Assembly (NCBI GenBank): GCA_026018925.1 | Contig: JAKSZU010000016.1 | Span: 78,006,059-78,070,058 of the forward strand | Length of the DNA: 64,000 nucleotides | Reading direction: 5' to 3' | Source of the DNA: Tupaia tana | Taxonomy: Eukaryota > Chordata > Mammalia > Scandentia > Tupaiidae | Shown: positions 31,131 to 41,739 of the stretch, in pieces | Position numbering within the stretch: position 1 is the first letter of the stretch | How the letters are laid out: the number at the start of each line of letters is the position of its first letter | Notes under the pieces: generated by a model | The model's input: only the letters and a program-made list of their open reading frames with translations | Database searches by the model: none | What the model was told of the DNA's origin: nothing | Made by a program: the position numbers and the translations under genes

Positions 31131-31260
31131 GCTCTTTGAACTCTCAACCACGCAGGGCCACACCGTCCTCCTGGTTAGGGAGCAGCAACCGCCCACGGGG
31201 CCAGGGCCCCACCCCAGCCAGTCCAGGCTTCTCCAGCCACGTGGGGGGGGGAGGTCATAC

Positions 31261-31298
31261 CTGATTCGGGGGTGTCCTTAGTCTTGTTTGGCGGATTC
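31261..31298 (-). CDS. Tentative further upstream LITAFD exon
   Basis: Donor GAATCAG|GTATGA and the correct phase to the PPxY exon; joined it would read NPPNKTKDTPESE before PPPPY. The acceptor (TCACAAG) has a poor pyrimidine tract. Weakly supported. Confidence 0.2.
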
Positions 31299-31956
31299 CT
31301 TGTGACATTTTTGAGAAAGGGAATGTGAAGTCGGAGGCCTCACCGGCCTGCTGTCCCTCTTGGGTCATGCCCCCAGGTCAGTGTGGGGCCAGTGGGACTT
31401 GGGGGGGGAGGGCAGTGAGGACTGGGATCAGCCCCCAGCTTCCCCCGGGGACCCATTCTTGACTTGCCCAGGCCCCCCAGTGTTGACCTGCCTCTGGCCT
31501 GTCCCAGCCCTGGCACCTGATCGGGGACGCTCACCCTGGGGAGTGTTTCATCTTGACTCTCTGGAGGGCTTTGGTCCTAGCAACGGTGTCCGGGCAGCGT
31601 GGGGTTCCGAGCTGCTGAAGTGCTCCGGTGCTTCCGTTGAAGCGCCCCCTCAGTGAGGCCTGCTTGCCCGGTGGGGGAGAGGCGTGAAGGGGCTCCCCAC
31701 TGCTCCCTGCCCTTCACCCCTTGCTGGGCCCAGCTGGGTGGTGTGTGACTGCAGTGGCAGAGGGAGTTGGCCTTGTCCCCATTTCCTACGGGACGAGGGG
31801 TCACGCCACGGGCTCTGCCCTGGGAAGCCTTGAGGACAGCACATCACAGTCCCACGGCCCACGCTGTGGGCTGGCGGTTGCCGAGGGCCAGGCTGGGGGA
31901 ACTGACGGTTGATCAAGAGCCTGAAATATGTGAGTCCTGTCAGAGCCGGCCATTTT

Positions 31957-32110
31957 TCCATTTATGATCATGCCTGTGCACACGAGAGGAGGGAAGGAGC
32001 GAGGGAGAAGAAGCCTCCACATGGTTTGGTCACGCTGTGACAGGAGCCAGGCTTGCGCACGCACGGGCCTGGCGCGTTTTAGGGCTGACCGGGCTGAACC
32101 TCAGTCAGCA
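31957..32110 (-). mobile_element. SINE A-old, degenerate
   Basis: TGCCTGTGCACACGAGAGG, GGTCACGCTGTG, GCGCACGCACGGGCCTGGCGCG in family order; head lost. Confidence 0.45.
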
Positions 32111-32317
32111 CGTGGCTTCCTGCTCTGCAGTCTGGCTCCTGACTGCTGCAGAGGCTGGGCCTCGCTGTGCTTGGAAGAATTTATCCTGACAGTGTACGCG
32201 AAGGTCTGGCTGGCCCTTATTTACACATGCCCGTGCGTAGGTGCAGATGTCTGAACACCTGCATGGCGTGTGGGCGTCACGTCACTTTCCACAGTCCAAC
32301 CTGCCCCACCTGCTTCT

Positions 32318-32561
32318 TTACTTATTAAGGTTTTTGCCACAGGGTGCACGCGCTCACCAGAGAGAGACAGAGGAGGGAGACAGAGAGAGGGAAAGTGAGA
32401 AATCACCACCCTCAACCCCCCCGGGGAATGGCCACCCTGCCGTCCCTTCTCCATTCTCTTGGGCTTTGGGGCACATATGCACACATACCTGGCAAGTCGT
32501 GAATTGCAGTCAGCCATGTGGGAGTCCAGTGCACTTAACCACAGCTACCTGCCAGCCCCCT
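32318..32561 (-). mobile_element. SINE A copy, intermediate type
   Basis: AAGGTTTTTGCCACAGGGTGCACGCG end but a B-like head (GGAGTCCAGTGCACTTAACCACAG). Followed by a CT microsatellite. Confidence 0.75.
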
Positions 32562-32564
32562 GTG

Positions 32565-32574
32565 CTTTCTTCCT

Positions 32575-32621
<47 letters not shown>

Positions 32622-32682
32622 TTCTTTCTGTTTCTTTTTCTTTCTTTCTTCCTTTCTTCTTTCTTTTTCTCCCTTTCCTTCT
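32565..32682 (+). repeat. (CT)n / (CTTT)n pyrimidine tract
   Basis: About 40 bases of pure CT, then TTTC-type repeats, adjoining a SINE. Confidence 0.92.
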
Positions 32683-33986
32683 GAAGGAGGCAGAGGCAGT
32701 TTTTACTTAGTTGAACAAACACCACACTCAAACTCATCTTCTGCCTTCTTCCCACCCTACACGCCTCCCACCCAAGGTAGAGAAAGGGGACACCGGAGCA
32801 GCCCCCATGGCCTGGGGGCCTCACTGCCCTCCCCATCCCGCCTGGCAGAGAAGTCTTATTACACGGTCTGAGACCGTCATCCATGGAGGGGAGTATGAAG
32901 ACCAGGTGTCGCCAAGGGCCCTTGGACTAAGTGGTTCTGCTCACGCCTTTCTGGGCCCACATGGACCTTGGTCCCTGCCCCACATGTGGGGCGGGTGTCA
33001 CTGCTCCACCTCTCACCTTCCTAAGGGACCAGGCACACTCAGGTCAGGCCAGGCCAGCTAGATTCCGGAAGCCTGGAGTTGGCATTGAACTGTCTGGAGG
33101 GCCCGAGGCAGCTTCCTCTTGGGTAACTGGCTGCTGGGAAGCTGTTGGCCACACCCGTGTGGGCCGCGCCCATGCCCCGCCTGGCCTGGGAGAGGAGCCT
33201 CTCATCTGGCCCACCCCAGCCCAGCCTGAGGCAGGAGCCCGCAGCGTGCACCCACCACACCCTCCTGCAGACACAGGGCTGGCTCGGGTCTTGGCTGCAG
33301 GCGTCTCATTTGGCCCCTGAGGAAAGGGGGAGGCTGCAAGTTCCAAGGAGGCTCGACTCCTGTTCCTGCTGAACTGAGCCAGTCTGTACAAACCAACCAT
33401 GCTTCAGCACGGAAGGTGCGGGAGGCAGAGCGCGGGGCACCGGGGAGGCGGCACCGGCCGGCCGCGGGCAGTGGCATGGAGGGGCAGCTGGAGGAGGTGC
33501 AGACCTGGAGGACACCAGTAGCCACTGTGAGCACAGCTTGGTGTGGACGCTGCTCACAAGCAGCTAAGCCCTGCTCCTTAGGCCCGGCAGAGAAGTCTCA
33601 CTCACTGCACGCTCTGCAGGTGGTGGGGCGTCTCTGCCAGCCCAGCCCTGGCCAGGCAGTGTCCTGGTGGCACTGACGGCAATGGTGGTGCTGGCAGCGG
33701 TGGCCCCAGAGGCCGAGCTTAGGGTCAGCTGGAAATCTCTGACAATGTGATTTATAAAAGGCAGCAAATCCCATCCTCAGGAGCCCCAGTCGGCCATGGC
33801 ACAGGGGTGGGGGGCGACAGACAGGTGGGGCCAGAGGCTGACACCTGCAGGGGGAGGAGAGCCAGGCACTCCGGGCTCAGTCACCATCCCGGCCCGGCTG
33901 GACAAAACGCAGGCGAGCGGTGGGCCCGATACTGGCCCCAGACGGCTGGCGGCCACACTCCACCCCACTCACTGGTCCTGTGTATG

Positions 33987-34063
33987 GTTTTTCAAGTTGT
34001 CAGGTCTGGGGCTCAGACTTCACAGTCGGCCATCTTGGATCCAGCCACCTTAACCACCTTGGC
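33987..34063 (-). mobile_element. SINE A-old head fragment
   Basis: TTTTTCAAGTTGTCAGGTCTGGGGC to GGATCCAGCCACCTTAACCACC; body absent. Confidence 0.55.
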
Positions 34064-34098
34064 TTTTTCTTTTGAAGTTAAACTCATGTCCACCTGTG

Positions 34099-34368
34099 GG
34101 ACCAGCGATGGTGTAACGGTTATGTTGCTGGACTCCCACGTAGTAGACTGCAGTTTGAGTCCTAGACCCGCTTGGTGGCTTAAAAAGACTCACATCAGGC
34201 CCATGTGCTTGTGTACCCCAAATCCCCAGAGGAGAGTGGAGGAGAAGGGGTTGCTGTGTGGCCATCCCCCAAGGGGGTGATTTCTTGCTTTCTGTTTCTT
34301 TGTCCCTATCTCTTCAGCAAGCACATGCGCCCTATAGCAAATCTCTCTAGGAAAAAAACCCCAAACAT
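34099..34368 (+). mobile_element. SINE A-young with exact 13-bp target duplication
   Basis: Flanked by ATGTCCACCTGTG at 34086 and 34369. Head GTGTAACGGTTATGTTGCTGG, end CCCTATAGCAAATCTCTC. Confidence 0.93.
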
Positions 34369-34613
34369 ATGTCCACCTGTGACCCAATATCACACTCCTA
34401 AGTGTTGACCCAAGGAAAGCGAAGCGCATCCACAGGAAAGGCTTGCACACAAATACTTGTAGCAGCCGTGTTCACACTGGCCCCGTGTCCGTAAGCAAAG
34501 GTCGGATGAAAAGCCACAGCGTGCTCACGCTTTATGCGGCCTGGCAGGCTGTTCATCCACAAGAAAGGCCACACGCATGACACGAACGACTCACACGCAC
34601 AGCGTGCCGAGTT

Positions 34614-34760
34614 GGGCCGGCAGGTGGCGGGGTGGTTAAGGGCGCTGGACTCCTACATGGCCTACCGCGGTGAGTCCTGGGCCCAGTGGCTTGCTTCTCA
34701 CTTTCTCTCTCGCTCTGTCCCTGTCTGGCCAAATTAAAATAAAATAATTCTGTTTTAAAA
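34614..34760 (+). mobile_element. SINE B copy, near consensus head
   Basis: GGGCCGGCAGGTGGCGGGGTGGTTAAGGGCGC; tail AAATTAAAATAAAATAATT. Confidence 0.9.
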
Positions 34761-35222
34761 AAGCTCTAGAACCTTTTGCACTTTCCCTAAAAAAAAGAAA
34801 GAAAAAAAAAAGAAAGCAGGAAGGAAGGAAGCCTCTTCCATTAGTGTTTACTGTGTGAAACCACTTACGGACTTCCAGAAAAGACACACCTTTTCCGTGA
34901 TGCAAAAAATCAGAACACTGCTTGCCCGTGGGGTGGGGTTCATTAAGAAGGAGCCTGAGGAATTCCTCTGGGTGCTGGTGACGTTGCCTCCTGATAGAGG
35001 TTGGGTCCCACGGGTGTCTACATTTGTCAAAACTCCAGGAGTGGTACAATATATGATCTTGCATTTCATTGTATGTAAACTCTATCTTTAAAAATAGAAC
35101 TATACATAAATATTGAACTCTAGCTAATGATGAACAAGCTGGAGTTGCAACTTTTAAATTAATCAAAATAAGATGGATTGATAGTTAGATGGGTAAATAG
35201 GTGAAAAAAAAAACAAATATAG

Positions 35223-35364
35223 TAGGGCCAGCAGGTGGTGTGGTAGTTGAGGGCACTGGACTCCCACGTGGCCAACCACAGTTCAAATCCCAAACCTGGT
35301 GGCTTGTTTTCTTACTTTCCTCCCCTTCTATCTCTCTCACACACACTCAAAATAAACAAAAAAC
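35223..35364 (+). mobile_element. SINE B copy
   Basis: AGGGCCAGCAGGTGGTGTGGTAGTTGAGG; tail AAAATAAACAAAAAAC. Confidence 0.87.
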
Positions 35365-35837
35365 TCATGGAAGAAGTCCCTCTTCTGATGGTGGGTCAGC
35401 AGACATGGCACAGCCGTTGGGGGGAAGAATGGAGGCAACCGTTGTGATCTGCCTTGGAGACCAGCTTGGCATTGGCGGACAGGGAGCGCTCAGGCGTTTG
35501 CTTTATCAATACGCGGCCCTGCACCCTGGCCCTCCCCACAGCGCCACCTACTGGCCATGGTCATTGCAGACAGAGCTGCTCCGGCAGGGCACTGCAGAGG
35601 TCTGGCGTCTGCTCCAAGGCCACAGCTCTTCCTGGTGACTGAGAATGTGCACGGGAAAAATGATGGTTTGGGACCCAACCTCCTCTGGCTGACCAAAGCC
35701 TGTTACGTGGACAGCTACGAGGCATCTGTGAAAACCTTTCCTGGTTCACTTCTGTGGGTTCGTGTGTTTGTGGGAAACAGACGCTTCCTCTGCTGAGGGT
35801 TTCGTTCCTGTATCATCACCCTCTCAGCCAGAACTTT

Positions 35838-36054
35838 TTTTTTTTTTTTTTAAGTTTTTGCTATAGGGTGCATGCCTTGCGGGAAGGTGGTGGGAGAGAA
35901 AGCACCCCCCCAGGAAGGATGGGCACGCCACAGTCCCTTCTCCTTCAGTCTCCACATTTGGGTATGCACACATGTGCGGTGGGTCCAGGACTTGTAGGAC
36001 AGTTGGCTACATGGGATCCAGCCGCCTTAACCACCGCACCACTGGCTGGCCCCT
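35838..36054 (-). mobile_element. SINE A-old copy with long T tract
   Basis: T18 tract, TTTTTGCTATAGGGTGCATG end; GGGATCCAGCCGCCTTAACCACC head. Confidence 0.8.
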
Positions 36055-36084
36055 CAGCTGGTGCTTTGACTGTCTCTCCAACCT

Positions 36085-36300
36085 TTACCAAAGCCCACGA
36101 CTTCCACATGCCCTGGCTGGCCTGGTACACATGTCCACACCCGCTCCTTGCCTCCTTCAGGTCTCTGCACACGATCTCCTCATGGGCCTCCCCTGGGGCC
36201 TCCTGCTCTCCTGTGTGCCCCTCCACTATCCTTCTACATCTGCATCTTGCCATCGCCTATCTCCCGCTGCGAGAACATCTGCTCCCTTCAGGCAGGGTTT
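36085..36300 (+). mobile_element. L2-like fragment
   Basis: CTCCTTCAGGTCTCTGC and CTGCGAGAACATCTGCTCC fit the L2 3' end. Low certainty. Confidence 0.35.
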
Positions 36301-36379
36301 TTTGTCATTCTTTTTTTCTTTTTTTTTCTCATTAAAAAAATCATAATAAAATACACATAATGTAAAACTTTAACCATTC

Positions 36380-36568
36380 TTTTTTTTTAAGGAATTATTT
36401 TTATTTGACTTTATTTATTTATTTTAATTTGATTAGCGAGAGACAGAGTGAGAGAGACAGACAGAGAGAGAGAAAGTGAGAAAGCAAGCCACCAGGTCTG
36501 GGACTTGAACGTCGGTGGGCCACGTGGGAGTCCAGCACCCTTGACCACCACGCCACCTGCCAGCCTCC
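36380..36568 (-). mobile_element. SINE B copy
   Basis: TTTATTTATTTTAATTTGATTAGCGAGAG tail, GACTTGAACGTCGGTGGGCC head. Confidence 0.87.
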
Positions 36569-36626
36569 CCACCACTTCAACCGTTCTTAAGTGTATGGTT
36601 CAATGGCATACATGCTCTGTAGCAAG

Positions 36627-36813
36627 TTTTTTTTTTTTTAAGATTTATTTTTATTTATTTACTCATTCATTCCTTCATTTTAATTTGACCAGAGAGAGAC
36701 ACAGAGAGGGAGAGAGGAAAGTGAGAAAGGAAGCCCCCAGGTCCAGGACTTGAACCGTGGTCGGCCATGTGGGAGTGTCCAGCATCTTAACCACCATACC
36801 ACCTGCTGGTCCC
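36627..36813 (-). mobile_element. SINE B copy
   Basis: TTTTAATTTGACCAGAGAGAG, then GGACTTGAACCGTGGTCGGCC. Confidence 0.88.
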
Positions 36814-36823
36814 TCTGTAGCAG

Positions 36824-37077
36824 GTTTTTATTTATCTTTTAGTTTTGCTATAGGGTGCCTATGCTCACTGGAGAGAGACAGAGACAGAGAGAAAAGGAGA
36901 AGTTGCCCCCCAGGAGGATGGCTACAGCACAATGCCCTTTCCTCATCCTCCCCTTGGGATTCTGGGCACACATGCACGCGCCTGGTCTGATTTTCAAGCC
37001 ATCGGGCCTGGGACTTGAATCCAGCAGTCAGCCACGTGGGATCCAGCTGCCCTAAACTCCTGCCCTCCTGCTGGCCC
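36824..37077 (-). mobile_element. SINE A-old copy
   Basis: TTTTGCTATAGGGTGCCTATGC, CCCCCCAGGAGG core, head GGGATCCAGCTGCCCTAAAC. Confidence 0.83.
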
Positions 37078-37080
37078 AAA

Positions 37081-37310
37081 GTTTATTTTTTTTCATGACA
37101 GAGAGACAGAGAGAAAGAGGGCAGGGAAAGAGGAATCCCCAGCAGGGTCCCCTGGAGGGATGGCCACACCCAAGTCCATCCTCTCTTCTCTTCTCAGAAT
37201 TTTGGGCATGCATGCACACACCTGGCATATTTTCAAGCTGCCGGCCCTGGGACTTGAACTGTGCAGTTGGCCATAGGGATCCAGCTCCTTTTATCACCAC
37301 ACCATTGGGG
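37081..37310 (-). mobile_element. SINE A-old copy, 3' end lost
   Basis: Starts at the GACAGAGAGACAGAGAG body without CTATAGGG; head GGGATCCAGCTCCTTTTATCACC. Confidence 0.75.
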
Positions 37311-37363
37311 TCTATAATATTTCCTTTTAAAATTTTTTTTAAAAAGTTTAAAGAGTGCATTTA

Positions 37364-37515
37364 GGGGGGCTGGCAAGTGGCCTGGTGGTTAAGGTGCTGG
37401 ACTCCTGTATGGCACATTACAGTTCGAGTCCCACACCTGGCGGTTTGCATTCTCTTTCCTTCTCTCTGTCTCTCTCTGCTCAAATGAAGAAATAATACTA
37501 AATGAAATTAAACGA
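37364..37515 (+). mobile_element. SINE B copy
   Basis: GGGGCTGGCAAGTGGCCTGGTGGTTAAGG and CAGTTCGAGTCCC (perfect B box). Confidence 0.87.
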
Positions 37516-37996
37516 CAAGATAATTATTTAAAAAATTAAAGAGTACATTTAGCTTTAAGAAAGGAATGGGTTTTTAAAATACCTAGTGAAGAAACAGCTC
37601 AGGTGTTACCCCTTCTGGACGTTGGTCTCAGCTGGAGAGAGCCTGAGGAGCACTGCCTGGGCCTGTGCTTTCAGAGCCTCAGTACCTGGGGCCCCGGCCC
37701 AGCGCGCTGGCAGCCCTGCCCTGGCAGGAAGTGCAGGGAGGTGGGCGGGGGTCTGGGCCTGTCCGTCCGTGGGTGCTGCTTGCACCTGGCAGGCAGCTGG
37801 TTGCCTTTGTCGGGAAACTTGCTCATGCCAGCCGATACTCGGCTCGGGTCTGACCCTGGCCCAGTTCACGCCGACTTGACTGGGAGCCTGGCCTTGTGCC
37901 CGAGTAGCCCTAGGGAAACCCAGCCTGGGGTAGCCGCTGGCTCTTCTGCGAGAAGGCACAGACCCCCTGCTCCTCCACAGCAGGGACCGTTCGAAG

Positions 37997-38219
37997 ATGG
38001 GTTTTTTGGTTTTTGTTTGCTTACTTCCTCTATGACTGAGAGAGAGAACCCCCGTGGGGTCCTCACACTGCCCCAGACTCAGCCAGCCCAGGGTCGTGGG
38101 CATACATGAGCCAGCGTTCTCAAGGAGGTCTTTGGACTCGAACCCAAAACCTTTGCAAGTACATCTGTACATCTGCCTCACAGCGGCACATTTCACACTG
38201 CACGACTATCTAGCCCTGT
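37997..38219 (-). mobile_element. Diverged tRNA-derived SINE, A-like body
   Basis: GAGAGAGAACCCCCGTGGGGTCC parallels the A core and GGACTCGAACCCAAAACC the B box. The 5' head (reverse of TGCACGACTATCTAGCCCTG) differs from other copies. Confidence 0.4.
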
Positions 38220-38227
38220 CAAAGGGC

Positions 38228-38372
38228 TTTATTTCATTTATTATTTTTTTAAAATTTGACTAGAGAGAGAGAAAGGGAAAGTGAGAAAACAAGTTGTCAG
38301 TTCTGGGACTTGAACCACAGTCAGCTATGTGGGAGTCCAGCACCCTCACCACTGCACCACCTGCCTGCCTGT
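38228..38372 (-). mobile_element. SINE B copy
   Basis: AAATTTGACTAGAGAGAGAG, GGACTTGAACCACAGTCAGC. Confidence 0.86.
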
Positions 38373-38565
38373 TGAAAAGTTTTTACTTACAGGTCCTATA
38401 AGTAGGCAGGGACCAACAAGTTGGGAGGTCAGTCCTCCCCCACCCCACCCAAGTTATGAGAGGCAAAAATGAAGTCAGGCAGAGAGAGAGAGAGAGAAAG
38501 AGAGAGAAACATACAGAGAGACTGTGGCACCCAGCAGTGTATAGAAGGGAGTAGGGCTTGGGCCA

Positions 38566-38822
38566 CTTTTTTGTTGTTGTCGAGAGGGAGATACTGGGCA
38601 CATGCACTTGCTGAAGAGAGAGACACACACAGAGAAACAGAAAGTGAGAAATCACTCCCCCGGGGCACAGCCACACTGCAATCCCCTCTCCATTCTTCTC
38701 TTGGGACTTTGGGCATGCGTGGAAACGTGCCTGGTGTGTTTTGGGCCACCAGGTCCAGGACTCAGACCTCAGTTGGCCATGTGGGAGTCCAGCGACATAA
38801 CCATTACGCCACCTGCCGGTCC
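38566..38822 (-). mobile_element. SINE A-young copy
   Basis: The tail end is altered (TTGTCGAGAGGGAGATACTGGGC). Head ends GTCCAGCGACATAACCATTACGCC. Confidence 0.82.
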
Positions 38823-38883
38823 CTTGGGGCACTTTTAAGTTCACAGGTTAATAGCTGAATGATCCTTTTAAAGGGAAAGCAGG

Positions 38884-39116
38884 CTGACCCACAGCCCATG
38901 GTTAAGGAGGCAGGGTTCCACGTGGCTTACCACAATTAGAATCTTGGCCGCTGCAGCTTGGAAAACCAGGCCCGTGTGCATGTCCCAGGTCCTGGCAGGA
39001 CGGATATGGAGGAGACGGGATTGCAGCAGGGCCATGCCCACGGCGGGATCTTTCTCTCTGTCTTTCACTTTCTCCCTGGCCGGCCCACGTGCCCTCTGGC
39101 GGTAAAAGTAAGTAAG
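38884..39116 (+). mobile_element. SINE A-old copy, diverged
   Basis: Head GACCCACAGCCCATGGTTAAGG, ACGGGATTGCAGCAGGGCC body, end CTCTGGCGGTAAAAGTAAGTAAG. Confidence 0.65.
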
Positions 39117-39769
39117 TGAAGAGAGGCGGGAGTCCAGTCTGCCTGGCAGAGGCAAGGCTGAGTTCTTATCTGAGGCCACCGGCTGGAGCCATCTGGGTGT
39201 GGGTGAGAACTGGAAACCCGGCCGGCCTGTTCCTGGTCTGAAAGTTAGCCTTGTTTTCAAAACGGGTGACAGGCCTGACGATAAGGGAAGCGAGGAGCCA
39301 TCACAGGTGCTCCCGTGCTCAGGCCCAACCCAGGGCAGCCCCCTCCTCTCGTGGGCTCTCCGCAGTGAGAGGGCCCGGGGCTAAACTCCAGGACCCACTG
39401 GAAGCTGCCCTGCCGTCCTGGCCACGCCTGTCTTGAAACCTCAGCTTGGCTCCCCCATCACTCTGTCCCCCGTGCTCCTGTCTCTTGCATGCAGTGATGT
39501 CTGAGCGGGTGTGAGCAACCCCCTCGAGAAACGCGGGGGCTGGGACGTCATCTCCTACTGCGTCCCCGTGCGCCTGGCTTCCGGGGAGGCGCTTGATGGA
39601 TGTAGGTGACTGTGGATGCCGGAATGAAGGAAGGAATGATTGCATGTGCTGCAGGCTCTGCTTGCAGTCCACCCCACTGGGCCCGAACTCCTGGTTGTCA
39701 CACTCCAGGGCCTTTGTAGACTTGAGGCTGCACACCTTGCGATGGCGCTGGGGACCGCCTTCTCTGCGG

Positions 39770-39991
39770 ATTTTCTACTTTATAATTTGCCAGAGAGTGT
39801 GTGCACCTGCCAGAGAGAGACAGAGCGCGTGCGAGAGAGCAAGCACGCTCAAAAGGCAGGTCCCGCTGCAATCCCTTGTCCAGCCTTCCACCCTGGTGGG
39901 ATTTGGGGCACGCATGCACACGCACACGCGTGTTTTTCAAGCTGTCGGGTTTGAAGTCAAGCCTCCAGTTGACCTTTTGGAATCCAGGTCT
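39770..39991 (-). mobile_element. SINE A-old copy, diverged
   Basis: TAATTTGCCAGAGAGTGTGTGC, CTGCAATCCCTTGTCC, GGGCACGCATGCACACGC. Confidence 0.65.
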
Positions 39992-40087
39992 AAACCTCCA
40001 GGATGTGGGTCAGCTGCCACCGGAATGTGGAGGACGATGGGACCCCAAACACGTGCGTGGAATCCCAGGAGCCTGGAGCCAGGTCTT

Positions 40088-40292
40088 TTTTTTTTTCTAT
40101 AGGGTGCGTGCGCTCACCAGACAGAGACATAGAGACAAAAAATCCCTTCTCCTCCATTTTCCTCTTGGGGTCTTGGGCGCGCACGCACACGTGCCCGGAG
40201 TGCAGTTTTAAAGCCACTGGGCCCAGGACGCGAGCCACGGTTGACTACGTGGGAGTCCAGCGACATAGCCATTACACTAACTGCAGGTCCCA
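40088..40292 (-). mobile_element. SINE A-young with internal deletion and exact TSD
   Basis: Flanked by GGAGCCAGGTCTT at 40075 and 40293. The C/G palindrome and neighbouring body are deleted (AGACAAAAAATCCCTTCTCC). Confidence 0.92.
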
Positions 40293-40729
40293 GGAGCCAG
40301 GTCTTGAGGGTGGATGAATGGCGGAGCTGATGGGCCATGCTCTCCTGCTATTCCGGACACCGCCACCAGGGGACAGCACCAGGTTACAGTGAGGCAGCCT
40401 CACCTCTGGGCACTACGGGCCTCTCCTGTTTGGGCGGAGGACTCCTTTCCCAGCCACCAGAAGGCCGGGCAGGAAGGGGCGAGGGGGCACGAAAGACTGC
40501 GTGCAGCAAGCCGTCTGTGTGCAGCCAGCTGTCTGTGTGCAGCTGTGACAAGGCCCAATCAGATCATAGCCCCTCTGCCCCAGAATGCAGGACCTGCAGG
40601 GAGACTCAAGGTCCTAGCTGGGCACCCTGAGGGCCTCTCCTAAGGACCAGCAGTCTGAAATTTGGGGCACTTTGTTTGTTTTTAACCTCTGTACCCTTCA
40701 AAACAAGGCCCAGCATAGGCAAGAAAGAA

Positions 40730-40870
40730 GGTGGATAGTGTGGGCTCTACCACTCTCCGCGGTGTGGCTGCAGGCAGGTGTCTTCACCTGTCTGAGCCTC
40801 CACTTCCTCCCTGAAAAATGGGCCTGAACACATCTTCTGCTCGGCAGGCAGTGGCAGAGGGTAAGGTGGC
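40730..40870 (+). mobile_element. MIR fragment
   Basis: TCTTCACCTGTCTGAGCCTCCACTTCCTC and AAAAATGGGCCTGA follow the MIR core. Confidence 0.5.
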
Positions 40871-40889
40871 TGGAGCCCATGTCGCCACT

Positions 40890-41045
40890 AAGCACGGTGG
40901 ACACGTGCCTGTGTCCAAAATCCCGAGGAGAATGGAGGAGAAGGGATTGCGGCATGGCCATCCCCCGGGGGCCATTTCTCACTTTCCCTCTCTCTCCTCT
41001 TTCTCCAGTGAGTACACATACTCTAAAGCAAACCAAAACAAAACA
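40890..41045 (+). mobile_element. SINE A, 5'-truncated
   Basis: No tRNA head. Retains GAGGAGAATGGAGGAGAAGGG, CCCCCGGGGGCC and TACTCTAAAGCAAACC. Confidence 0.7.
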
Positions 41046-41064
41046 ACAAAAAACTCCTTCTGCT

Positions 41065-41219
41065 CAGACGTGTGTGTGCATGTTCAAAAATTCCAAGAGA
41101 ATGGAAGAGAAGGAATCACAGTGTGGCCATCCCCGCTAGAGGGTGATTTCTCACTTTCTGTCTCTCTGTCTCTCCAGTGAGTGCGTGTAACCTTTTAGCA
41201 AAAATCTCCCTAAAAAATA
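41065..41219 (+). mobile_element. SINE A, 5'-truncated, tandem to the preceding one
   Basis: Starts in the body (TGTGTGTGCATGTTC) and ends CTTTTAGCAAAAATCTCCC. Confidence 0.7.
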
Positions 41220-41314
41220 TCTTTCTGCTTGGAGTGTTATGACCGTCCCTAACTTTGCAGTCTTACCTCACCGACGATCCTTGACGCATGTACTTTTAAA
41301 AAAATTTAACCTTG

Positions 41315-41581
41315 GGACCAGCAGTTAGCGTAATGGCTATGTCGCTGGACTCCCACGTAGTCGACCGTGGTTCGAGTCCCGGACCCGGCGGCTTAAACTC
41401 ACGCCGGGCGTGTGTGCGTGCGTGCCCAAGATCCCGAGAGGAGAATGGAGGAGAAGGGATTGCGGCGTGGCCATCCCCCCGGGGGGTGATTTCCTGCTTT
41501 CTATCTCTCTGTCTCTCTCTGTCTGTCTGGCGAGCACACGCGCCCTATAGCAAAAACCTCTCCAAAAAAAGAAAAAAAAAA
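41315..41581 (+). mobile_element. SINE A-young, best full-length copy
   Basis: tRNA-like head with A box (TTAGCGTAATGG) and perfect B box (GGTTCGAGTCC), body with CCATCCCCCCGGGGGGTG, end CCCTATAGCAAAAACCTCTCC plus A tail. Weak TSD TAACCTT on both sides. A good reference copy for the family. Confidence 0.95.
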
Positions 41582-41587
41582 TGTAAC

Positions 41588-41739
41588 CTTATTTATTTAT
41601 TTATGTATTTATTATTTGACCAGAGAGGGACACAGAGAATGGGAAAGCAAGAAAGCAAGCTGCCAGGTCCGGGACTAGAACTGTGGTCGGTCATATGGGA
41701 GTCCAGCGCCCTTAGCCACCATGCCACCTGCCAGCCCCC
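41588..41739 (-). mobile_element. SINE B copy
   Basis: TTATTTATTTATGTATTTATTATTTGACC tail abutting the A tail of the preceding, oppositely oriented copy. Confidence 0.87.

Larger units (their letters stand above)
34065..35135 (+). mobile_element. L1 3' end split by two SINEs
   Basis: The segments 34065-34098, 34369-34613 and 34761-35135 read as one L1M 3' end. They include CCACCTGTGACCCAATATCACACTCCT, TTTGTCAAAACTCCAGGA, TTGTATGTAAACTCTATCTT and AATATTGAACTCTAGCTAATGA. Confidence 0.65.

Noticed and set aside
41315..41390. tRNA gene
   Set aside because: The A and B boxes are present, but the head is one of about 50 SINE copies attached to the family body and does not form a clean cloverleaf.
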